Assembly: GCA_020345945.1 (NCBI GenBank)
Contig: CP070773.1
Coordinates: 133,803-139,940 of the forward strand
Source of the DNA: Candidatus Bathyarchaeota archaeon
GTDB lineage: Archaea; Thermoproteota; Bathyarchaeia; RBG-16-48-13; GCA-020345945
Length of the DNA stretch: 6,138 nucleotides
Direction of reading: 5' to 3'
Under the pieces are notes generated by a model. It ran no database searches. It was not told the origin of the DNA and saw only the letters and a program-made list of their open reading frames with translations. This document shows positions 1-5,853 of the stretch, one piece after another (position 1 is the first letter of the stretch; every line of letters starts with the position of its first letter). The translations under genes and the position numbers were made by a program.

Positions 1-1425
1 GTCAAAAAGAGAAAGGAAGAGGCTAGTGGGTTGTTAACCGATGAGGGGGCAGCCCATATAGTTGCATATGAATTGGGAGTTACATTACAACGGGAAGATG
101 GATTTGATACCGAGATTCACGTAGAAGATCTATCTCAAGGGATAAACGACGTTTCAATCTCAGGAAGGATCCTTCTAATAGGGTCAACACATTCCTTTAC
201 AAGGAAAGACGGGTCAGAGGGAAAAGTCACAAAACTACTCCTTGGAGACTCAACAGGAGTAATAGATGTTACAGTCTGGGATGATAAGATTGATACAGTA
301 AGAGAAGAAGTTGATCCCGACGATATTGTTCGCATATCCCATGCATATGTCAGAGAGGGACTAAATGGACAGATAGAATTGAATGTTGGGCACAGAGGGA
401 GCATAGTAAAACTACCTAAAAATACTTCAGAGGTATATCCTCAAGTACAAGACTATTCCCAGAAGATTGAATCCATCAAAGATGACATTAAATTTCTGAA
501 TCTAGAGGGTGAAGTAAGACAGATTTTCCCATCCTCGAAATTCACACGTGCAGATGGTACTGACGGAAAGGTGCAACGAATATCACTTTCAGACGATACT
601 GGAGACATCGTGTGCGTATTCTGGGACGAGAAAGTAGAATTATTGAGGAATATCGGAATTGGTGACAGCATTAAAATTATTGGAGCTAGGATTAGAATAG
701 GACGAGAAAAAAATGAGGTACACACAACAAAATCTTCAGAAGTAGAAGTCACTAAAGGCAGAAATATAGATCAGAGAAAGAGGAAGACCACCACTATTTC
801 TAATATAAGTATAGAAATGACAAATGTGAATCTACTTGCTCGGGTAGTTCAGATAGGAAATACTAGACACTTCAAAAAAAGAGATGGAAATGAAGGAGAA
901 GTTGTAACAATACTTCTGTCCGATGAGACAGGCACTATTCGACTCAATCTATGGGATAATATGGTAAGAAAAGCTTCTGGGATAGAAAGAGGTCAAGTGA
1001 TCTCTATCAAAAACGCTTATGTTAATACTTGGCTCGACACGATGAGCCTCAACCTAGGGTCAAACGGGGAGATACTCATACCTAAGAACCAAGAACCTCC
1101 TAAGATACCAAGATTGATCTTTGAATTGGATAAAATAGCAGAACTTGATGACAATCAAAGTTTCGCTTCAATAAAGGGAGAGATCTCTAAGATCCCACAA
1201 GGAAGAAGTGTAATAACTAATCGTCAGTCAAAAGTAAGAGTAGTTACTTTTAGTGTAAAGGATGATTCAGGAGAGATCGATGTGACTTTTTGGGGGGAAT
1301 TGGCATCAACAGTTGAGAACCTAGAAGTAGGAACAATACTTACAATCCGTGGAGCATATGTAGAAACGAGAGAGGAAGAAAAAAGGCTAAAATCTAACGT
1401 ACTTACAACCATAGATATCTCATAA
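1..1425 (+). CDS. Replication protein A (ssDNA-binding protein), four OB folds, 5'-partial
   Basis: Coats single-stranded DNA during replication, repair and recombination. The frame is open from base 1, and the bases before the TTG at 31 encode VKKRKEEASG, which runs straight into GLLTDEGAAHIVAYELGV, a conserved N-terminal segment of archaeal RPA. The gene therefore starts upstream of the window and the TTG is not its start. Numbering from base 1, four OB folds lie at about residues 47-139, 161-250, 271-361 and 385-474. Each keeps a D-(D/S/E)-(T/S)-G strand followed by a Trp (93, 208, 318, 431). The first three also share the F-x-R/K-x-DG-x-x-G loop, which the fourth lacks. No Cys zinc finger follows the last OB fold, unlike many euryarchaeal RPAs; the arrangement resembles four-OB RPA1 proteins of methanogens. 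It ends 49 bases before the convergent kinase gene. The family call is firm. Confidence 0.93.
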   Translation, partial: VKKRKEEASGLLTDEGAAHIVAYELGVTLQREDGFDTEIHVEDLSQGINDVSISGRILLIGSTHSFTRKDGSEGKVTKLLLGDSTGVIDVTVWDDKIDTVREEVDPDDIVRISHAYVREGLNGQIELNVGHRGSIVKLPKNTSEVYPQVQDYSQKIESIKDDIKFLNLEGEVRQIFPSSKFTRADGTDGKVQRISLSDDTGDIVCVFWDEKVELLRNIGIGDSIKIIGARIRIGREKNEVHTTKSSEVEVTKGRNIDQRKRKTTTISNISIEMTNVNLLARVVQIGNTRHFKKRDGNEGEVVTILLSDETGTIRLNLWDNMVRKASGIERGQVISIKNAYVNTWLDTMSLNLGSNGEILIPKNQEPPKIPRLIFELDKIAELDDNQSFASIKGEISKIPQGRSVITNRQSKVRVVTFSVKDDSGEIDVTFWGELASTVENLEVGTILTIRGAYVETREEEKRLKSNVLTTIDIS

Positions 1426-1474
1426 GTATAGATGAAAACAAGGTATTCTCGATTTTAAATCCATCTAGGACACA

Positions 1475-1984
1475 CTACCCAACAATATACCCTAACTTAC
1501 GAACCAATAATCGACGGTCCTCTCTTTCAGTTTCGTCTTCGACTCGACTAGGTGAATACCCATCAGCCACACCTAAAATCGCCCTCATCTTATTCGAGCC
1601 TCGGCCAATCTCGGCTACAATCACCTTACAAGGATTGGCAGTAGCAACAAGAATCGAACAGACCTCTTGCACGGACTTCAGATCATTAAGCACGTTTATT
1701 GGAAACCCATTCTCCATCATGACAACAAAACTGTGACCCACTCCTATCCTCAAAGCATTCTCTGTTGCTAACTGCTCTAGTCGTTTATCTGTCCCACAAG
1801 AACGAACAAGCCGAGGCGCACTTTCAACCATCGCGACACCTGCAGAGATATTGGGGATGGACCCAGTAAGAACTCGCAAAATGTCTTCAGTACATTTTAT
1901 CGTAAAATTAGCCATTCCAAGGATAAACTGATATTTGTTATCTGGATTTAGAACATCAATAACTAACCTATTGACTTTACTCAT
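1475..1984 (-). CDS. Adenosine-specific kinase family protein (Adenosine_kin)
   Basis: Member of the small archaeal/bacterial Adenosine_kin family (PF04008 type), whose structurally studied Pyrobaculum member binds AMP and was reported to be adenosine-specific. The 169-residue product has the usual length and motifs: [10 protein letters not shown] near 43-52, GVGHSFVV 81-88, FPINVLN 94-100, ATANP 114-118, GVADGYSP 138-145 and a C-terminal RKLGY. A short insert (about residues 130-135, before ILGVADG) makes the loop slightly longer than I remember for the family. I chose the ATG at 1984 because GGGGATGA lies 8 bases upstream and the conserved sequence begins right after it. An in-frame ATG at 1996 would add four residues (MKHP) but leaves no room for that site. 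The start overlaps the end of the Alba gene by 8 bases, so the two are probably one transcript with coupled translation. The family is secure; the physiological substrate is inferred from it. Confidence 0.88.
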   Translation of the reverse strand: MSKVNRLVIDVLNPDNKYQFILGMANFTIKCTEDILRVLTGSIPNISAGVAMVESAPRLVRSCGTDKRLEQLATENALRIGVGHSFVVMMENGFPINVLNDLKSVQEVCSILVATANPCKVIVAEIGRGSNKMRAILGVADGYSPSRVEDETEREDRRLLVRKLGYIVG

Positions 1985-2276
1985 TGGATGTTTCATCCCC
2001 TTTGCCGATCACTATATCAATAGTAGAAACATTTGTCTTTCCACCTTCAAATCGCTCTATCTCTTCAGTTCCAATCTTAATGTCTTTGACAGTCAAGTTC
2101 TTCACAAAAGCTCTACCCAATAGTTCAACACAGTCTACTGCACGAGAAATCGCACGACCTCTGGCTTTAATCGTAATCTCATCTAAGCCACTATTGAATA
2201 ATGTGATACAAGCAACAACATAGTTCATAACTGGCTTAGCTCCAATCAACACTACGTTCTCTTTGGACTCGGACAA
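1977..2276 (-). CDS. albA: Alba chromatin DNA/RNA-binding protein
   Basis: Small dimeric nucleic-acid-binding protein that coats and compacts archaeal DNA and also binds RNA. The 99 residues align along their whole length with Sulfolobus Alba: [16 protein letters not shown] (7-22), the very conserved [13 protein letters not shown] (36-48), a Phe at 57 equivalent to the dimer-dimer interface Phe60, the beta-hairpin around 74-77 (FEGG), and [11 protein letters not shown] near the C terminus. The tail GDETSNE is acidic and short. The start is TTG; no in-frame ATG lies close upstream, an AGGGG site sits 7 bases before it, and the homology begins at once. In the GKKP loop of Sulfolobus Alba the first lysine, the acetylation target Lys16, is Ala13 here, while the second is kept as Lys14. 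Alba is first in an operon with the adenosine-specific kinase and has its own TATA-like box. Confidence 0.95.
   Translation of the reverse strand: MSESKENVVLIGAKPVMNYVVACITLFNSGLDEITIKARGRAISRAVDCVELLGRAFVKNLTVKDIKIGTEEIERFEGGKTNVSTIDIVIGKGDETSNE
1993..2000 (-). promoter_or_regulatory. Shine-Dalgarno-like site of the adenosine kinase, inside the Alba gene
   Basis: The minus strand reads GGGGATGA, a 6-of-8 match to the anti-SD complement GGAGGTGA, 8 bases before the ATG at 1984. It lies in the last codons of the Alba gene. It also contains the alternative ATG at 1996, so it argues for the downstream start and for coupled translation of the two genes. Confidence 0.5.
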
Positions 2277-2283
2277 ATGAGGA

Positions 2284-2288
2284 CCCCT
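2284..2288 (-). promoter_or_regulatory. Shine-Dalgarno-like site of the Alba gene
   Basis: On the minus strand this reads AGGGG and ends 7 bases before the TTG at 2276. It supports the TTG as the true start, since no ATG is available in frame. It is a partial match to the archaeal anti-SD complement GGAGGTGA. Confidence 0.5.
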
Positions 2289-2323
2289 GTAATTAGTGCT
2301 AGTTTGAATTCTTCTACGGATGG

Positions 2324-2333
2324 ATATATATTT
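2324..2333 (-). promoter_or_regulatory. TATA-like promoter element of the Alba-kinase operon
   Basis: The minus strand reads AAATATATAT, preceded by the purine-containing CAG expected of a BRE-like context. The centre lies about 52 bases before the Alba start. With the usual archaeal spacing of about 26 bases, transcription would begin near 2302, leaving a leader of roughly 26 bases that includes the AGGGG site. The 107-base gap 2277-2383 holds nothing else that I can assign except a short repeated TGAATTCTT and a small inverted repeat at 2356-2368. Confidence 0.5.
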
Positions 2334-2383
2334 CTGAGGATTTATTGAATGAATTCTTGAAAGTCAAGGGAGTTAATAGCAGA

Positions 2384-4210
2384 TTATAATATCACTATTT
2401 TTGAGAACAAAACAAATAGAATTAGAAGACATGAACCGTAGGATACAGAAGCAACAATCTTCGCATAGTTTGTTGCATCGTGGACAAAGTCTAACTGTCT
2501 TCTTAGACTCTCCAATCCAAATACCTTCATACGTTTTGCTATTCCAGAGTTCCATGCAACCTCAGCAGGCTCGAGATCCTTCAAAGCCAAATTTACTGCT
2601 TCACATATTTGATTAAGAAGTAGATCCTGGTCGATAGCTTCCCCTATTGGGTGGTAACCTCGATCTGATAAAGAAAGGGCGTTGACCATATGTGTATCTG
2701 TGGTAACGACCTCACCATCGGAGATTCCTAAGGTGCGGACCCTTTCAAGTATCCTTTCACGAAGACCAGATACCATGTTATTTCCATCCAGAGTTATGTA
2801 GCAGAACGTTGATCCTCGTATTTTGATTAAAAGCACGCCGATTCCGCTGGGGCCCATGCCTTGTTCCAAGGAATATGTCGTAGGATATAGTTTTGAGATG
2901 CCCACTTGGAAATGTGATAAATTAGATTCCGACGATTTAGACATAGTCTCCTTTGCAACTTCTATAACATCATCAACCTCCCTTTGGGGTAGTATCCATT
3001 CACCATTAATGCAATTGTGTGAATCTACAACTGCCACTTGGTCAAACCCAAGAAGGTGCCCAAATTCTGTTGATATATCGCCTGCCTCGGGAGGTAGATC
3101 TTCAGTACTTTCAGGAGCACGTGTCAAAGTAACAAAAAGACCTTCACCAAAACGTTGGCATGAGGCTTTCCCTCTGTTGATCTGCCCTCGTTTGATCATA
3201 GTCGCATAAGGAGAAAAGTCATCGAACTTCAATAATTGTCTAGCAACAGAAATAAACCGTTCATTCTCCGTCTGTGAGGGTAGATCATGCTCATGACCAG
3301 AAGTCCCATGCATTACAAAGACGAGGGATCCGACTTCTTTTGCAATACATTCTTCTAGAAGAAGGGGAAGATGGCTACTACCTACATTCTTGAATGGTCC
3401 AGGATGGAAGTTTGGAACTACAAGAATGGCTTTGATTTTACTTGGGCTTCTGAATGCTATGAGTACAATTGAAAGATCTTTCTCGTCTGATATATCCTCA
3501 AGATAATTCTCTAGAGGGTCTCGAATCCCTTCGGTCCAATTAGCGATAAAAGCTCTAAACAACCGGAAAGTAGGCATTCCAATCTTCTCAATACCAAACC
3601 CGTTTAGAGATATTAGGAATCCTAAGGCTCCTAAGCATCCTAAAATTCCTGATGAAAGTGTCAAGATCAGCAGGCCAAAATTCGAAGTCCCCCAAACGAT
3701 GAACATAAGAAACATAGAGATAATGGGTTGTAGAATCGAGATTACAGCTACCTTCATAACTCCTATCATTGATACTGAATAGATAGTGGAGAAGCGTAGG
3801 GCAAGCCCGAATCCAAACCCAATTGAAAGACTGTATTCTATCGGTAAGGGTTCTGGAAGAAGTGGTGAAAATAATACGAAAGACAATAGGGGTATTAGCC
3901 AGAAGATGTTCTGGAAGAGAGAAACCCCAGATAGTCTTCTCCTGGTCAGAATAGGATCTTCTAATCCAATTCTGTAATTCAATGAGTTATCCAATATTAG
4001 GGCAGGGATTACTAATGTGAAAAGACCGAATACTATACCCTCAATCATCTTCTCAATTGAAAGAAAATATGCGAAATAAAGGGACCCACAAAGAATCGGT
4101 ATTCCAAGCAATAGAAGTATAAGTAGATCTCTACGCGATGGAAGAGAGAACAGAGCATGATAATGTTTGATAGCATTTGCCATTGAAATATTTCTGTCCT
4201 CACTACTCAT
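2384..4210 (-). CDS. DUF2070 family polytopic membrane protein, predicted membrane-associated hydrolase (COG3356)
   Basis: An archaeal membrane protein of unproven function. As I recall, COG3356 is described as a predicted membrane-associated lipid hydrolase of the neutral ceramidase superfamily. With the ATG at 4210 as residue 1 it has 608 residues. Six hydrophobic segments lie at about 28-50, 54-73, 97-118, 125-145, 152-174 and 178-203, followed by an extramembrane domain and a C-terminal hydrophobic segment at about 583-606. The domain carries clustered candidate metal or catalytic residues: NFHPGPFKNVGSSH (His269, His280), MHGTSGHEHD (His301, 306, 308), VDSHN (Asp396, His398) and TTDTH (Asp505, His507). 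The start is uncertain. TTG at 4273 would add 21 residues unlike a membrane-protein N terminus, and ATG at 4183 would drop nine. I prefer 4210, which has AAGGGG about 11 bases upstream. The gene is divergent from the nuclease gene. The family is confident; the activity is inferred. Confidence 0.85.
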   Translation of the reverse strand: MSSEDRNISMANAIKHYHALFSLPSRRDLLILLLLGIPILCGSLYFAYFLSIEKMIEGIVFGLFTLVIPALILDNSLNYRIGLEDPILTRRRLSGVSLFQNIFWLIPLLSFVLFSPLLPEPLPIEYSLSIGFGFGLALRFSTIYSVSMIGVMKVAVISILQPIISMFLMFIVWGTSNFGLLILTLSSGILGCLGALGFLISLNGFGIEKIGMPTFRLFRAFIANWTEGIRDPLENYLEDISDEKDLSIVLIAFRSPSKIKAILVVPNFHPGPFKNVGSSHLPLLLEECIAKEVGSLVFVMHGTSGHEHDLPSQTENERFISVARQLLKFDDFSPYATMIKRGQINRGKASCQRFGEGLFVTLTRAPESTEDLPPEAGDISTEFGHLLGFDQVAVVDSHNCINGEWILPQREVDDVIEVAKETMSKSSESNLSHFQVGISKLYPTTYSLEQGMGPSGIGVLLIKIRGSTFCYITLDGNNMVSGLRERILERVRTLGISDGEVVTTDTHMVNALSLSDRGYHPIGEAIDQDLLLNQICEAVNLALKDLEPAEVAWNSGIAKRMKVFGLESLRRQLDFVHDATNYAKIVASVSYGSCLLILFVLFSKIVIL

Positions 4211-4273
4211 CCTTGGAAGCCCCTTAGTAGTAGACCATTGAACAAATACCAAACGTAAATTTATCATCATCAA

Positions 4274-4385
4274 GAAGAAAATTAGAGGATTTTTATTTGG
4301 GTCATTATCACTATAAACTCTATTTACTTAATTTTGACTTTAAAGTATCATTCAAGGTATTTAACAAAATACGGATGACATTCAA
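4274..4385. promoter_or_regulatory. Divergent intergenic promoter region
   Basis: An AT-rich gap between two divergent genes. For the rightward nuclease gene the best TATA-like candidate is CTTTAAAG at 4338-4345, giving a predicted start near 4368 and a leader of about 18 bases with the GGATGA site. TATTTAA at 4358-4364 is an alternative that would give a leaderless message. For the leftward membrane-protein gene, TTTATAG (complement of 4311-4317) is a candidate, with transcription from about 4287. If the real start is at 4210, ATAAATTTA around 4256-4264 (minus strand) is another. None can be chosen without transcript data. Confidence 0.4.
4373..4378 (+). promoter_or_regulatory. Shine-Dalgarno-like site of the beta-CASP nuclease gene
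   Basis: GGATGA ends 7 bases before the TTG at 4386. It decides this start: no in-frame ATG lies upstream, and the ATG inside the site is out of frame and meets a stop after four codons. The same GGATGA core precedes the kinase start. Confidence 0.45.
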
Positions 4386-5591
4386 TTGACCGTCGAATGG
4401 GATGGAGGAGTACTCGTTTCAACAGAAGAGGAACGAGTTTGTTTTGATCCTCAAAGAAGAGGAGAGGAATTCGATAGGATCTTCATCTCTCACTCACATG
4501 GTGATCATACAGCGGCATTCTCTAATAAAGCTAGAAAATATTCGACCTTAGACACTCGACGAATATTCGAGGCCAGATCTGGAATAAAGGTAGAGAACTT
4601 CAACACAGCAAAATATAACCGAGCAGTAAGGGTCGGTTCTCTCGAAGTGATCCCTCGAAATGCAGGACATATGCTGGGTAGCACACAATTTGAAATCCAT
4701 ACACCTGAAGAGACTATCGTATACACTGGAGACATAAATTGTGTAAATACTCTGACAACAAAAGCAGCCAAACCTATAGACTGTGATATTCTAATCATGG
4801 AGACTACATACGGCGAACCTGCATTTCTATTCCCTAGAAGAGAAGAAGTATATGTAGACATCACTAAATGGATTGTAAATGAAATCAAGAACAGGAAGAT
4901 CCCCACCTTTGAAGTATATACAGTAGGGAAGGCTCAAGAAATAGTCGCGTTAATCAACCATTTTACAGAACTACCTGTCGTTGTGAGCCCAACAATTAGC
5001 AGAGTCAATAAGGTTCACATAGAATCTGGTGTAGAACTACAATATATCGGAGTAGAATCATGTGAAGGTAAAGATGTGTTAAATGGAGGAAACTGTTGCT
5101 ATGTAGTACCAACCAGAAGTCGACAGGATCTTCCTAAAAACGCGGCAAGAGCAACTGCAACAGGATGGAGTATCAGATTCAGACCAAGAAATCATATGGG
5201 ATTCCCGTTAAGTAGCCACGCAGACTTTAACCAATTAATTTCATATGTCAAAGAGGCCAAACCTTCGATTGTTTATACTTGTTTTGGACGTAGCGAGATT
5301 CTTTCCCACTATGTAGAGAAAAAGACAGGAATCAAATCGTTACCACTCAAAAACAAAACAGATCTATACTCTTCAAAAAGGAAAAGAAAAAACAGTGATA
5401 TCAGAACTAATGTCGAAAGAATGTTAGATTTTGTGGTCATGCCAGGTTTTGTTTACAAGAAGAAATGGATGATTAACAAACTAACATCTTTTGGCGTTAG
5501 CCCACAAGTGGCACAAAGGGTCTTGGATCATATGGAAAAAAAAGGGATAATATCCTATGATGAGGAGCTGACTGGGTACAGATTGACTTAA
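4386..5591 (+). CDS. Beta-CASP metallo-beta-lactamase nuclease with C-terminal winged-helix-like tail
   Basis: A zinc-dependent nuclease of the COG1236 / 3'-end-processing type, expected to be cytosolic. Visible motifs are FDP (motif 1, Asp21), HSHGDH (motif 2, 36-41), AGHMLGS (motif 3, His95), YTGDIN (motif 4, Asp116), ETTYG (beta-CASP motif A, Glu139) and PLSSHADF (motif B, His278). At motif C, where RNA-acting members have an His-Gly, this protein reads YTCFG, with Phe300 where I expect His. The ATGW stretch before motif B resembles archaeal and DNA-ligase/Lhr-associated exonucleases as much as CPSF-like enzymes. After the catalytic part comes a basic KRKRK (331-335), then about 60 residues that look like a winged helix: WMINKLTSFGVSPQVA, RVLDHMEKKGII, and a short wing ending GYRL. 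Translation starts at TTG after GGATGA. It lies 41 bases before Sec61-beta in the same direction. The fold is certain; RNA versus DNA substrate is open. Confidence 0.88.
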   Translation: MTVEWDGGVLVSTEEERVCFDPQRRGEEFDRIFISHSHGDHTAAFSNKARKYSTLDTRRIFEARSGIKVENFNTAKYNRAVRVGSLEVIPRNAGHMLGSTQFEIHTPEETIVYTGDINCVNTLTTKAAKPIDCDILIMETTYGEPAFLFPRREEVYVDITKWIVNEIKNRKIPTFEVYTVGKAQEIVALINHFTELPVVVSPTISRVNKVHIESGVELQYIGVESCEGKDVLNGGNCCYVVPTRSRQDLPKNAARATATGWSIRFRPRNHMGFPLSSHADFNQLISYVKEAKPSIVYTCFGRSEILSHYVEKKTGIKSLPLKNKTDLYSSKRKRKNSDIRTNVERMLDFVVMPGFVYKKKWMINKLTSFGVSPQVAQRVLDHMEKKGIISYDEELTGYRLT

Positions 5592-5632
5592 ATTGATCGA
5601 GGAAAGAAACAGTTTGAAGAGGATTAAGTCCT

Positions 5633-5827
5633 ATGAGTAAACGTAGTAAGAGACGTAGAGATTCTTCACCAATGCCAGCTGGCTCGGTTGGACTTCTACG
5701 GTTTTTTGAAGAAGAAACCCATGGAATAAGACTTCGACCAGAGATAGTTGTGGGATTGGCTGTTATATTGACACTAAGCTGCCTTCTTGCCCAAATGTAC
5801 GCTCTTGGGCAACTCCCATTCTTCTGA
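5633..5827 (+). CDS. Preprotein translocase Sec61-beta subunit (archaeal SecG equivalent)
   Basis: Small tail-anchored subunit of the SecYE-beta protein-conducting channel. The 64-residue product shows the full family layout: a basic N terminus (KRSKRRR), the conserved PMPAGSVGLLRFFEEE (14-29), a linker with HGIRLRPE, and one transmembrane helix at about residues 37-59 running to a short LPFF end. The ATG at 5633 is preceded by GAGG at 5619-5622, 10 bases away, and an in-frame stop at 5624 excludes an earlier start. The 41-base gap after the nuclease gene has no clear promoter, so the two are probably one transcript. The downstream gene is convergent. Length and sequence are normal for the family. 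Confidence 0.93.
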   Translation: MSKRSKRRRDSSPMPAGSVGLLRFFEEETHGIRLRPEIVVGLAVILTLSCLLAQMYALGQLPFF

Positions 5828-5834
5828 GTAGTTA

Positions 5835-5853
5835 CAGAAGTAAGAAAGAAAAA
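5835..5853 (-). terminator. Pyrimidine-rich terminator of the MazG-like gene
   Basis: Directly after the MazG-like stop codon the minus strand reads TTTTTCTTTCTTACTTC, the kind of T-rich run at which archaeal RNA polymerase terminates. The plus strand is purine-rich here, so it would not serve the Sec61-beta transcript, which may run on into the antisense of the MazG-like gene. Confidence 0.45.

Noticed and set aside
1935..2223. Two plus-strand open frames across the Alba-kinase region.
   Set aside because: Both are antisense to strongly conserved families and show no homology features.
2356..2368. Small inverted repeat CTTGA-AAG-TCAAG after the DUF2070 stop codon, considered as a terminator.
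   Set aside because: A 5-bp stem without a following T run is too weak, and archaeal termination does not depend on hairpins.
2373..2555. A 60-codon open frame on the minus strand, overlapping the end of the DUF2070 gene in another frame, containing CPRC and further Cys pairs like a zinc ribbon.
   Set aside because: The overlapped DUF2070 frame encodes a sensible C-terminal membrane helix up to its own stop at 2384. The Cys-rich frame has no convincing start site and looks like an accident of the shared sequence.
2823..3209. A 128-codon plus-strand open frame inside the DUF2070 gene.
   Set aside because: It lies antisense to conserved DUF2070 motifs, has no recognisable protein features and no start signal.
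4200..4273. Minus-strand GATGATGA and GGATGAGT, resembling C and C' boxes of a C/D guide RNA.
   Set aside because: No CTGA D box lies at a suitable distance, and the GATGATGA comes from repeated ATG codons at the 5' edge of the membrane-protein gene.
4375..4389. A four-codon reading frame (ATG ... TGA) whose stop overlaps the TTG start of the nuclease gene.
   Set aside because: The ATG is part of the GGATGA ribosome-site candidate. A frame this short is expected by chance and nothing shows that it is translated.
4505..4906. A 133-codon minus-strand open frame inside the nuclease gene, with hydrophobic stretches.
   Set aside because: It is the reverse complement of the conserved metallo-beta-lactamase motifs, with a composition typical of an antisense shadow.
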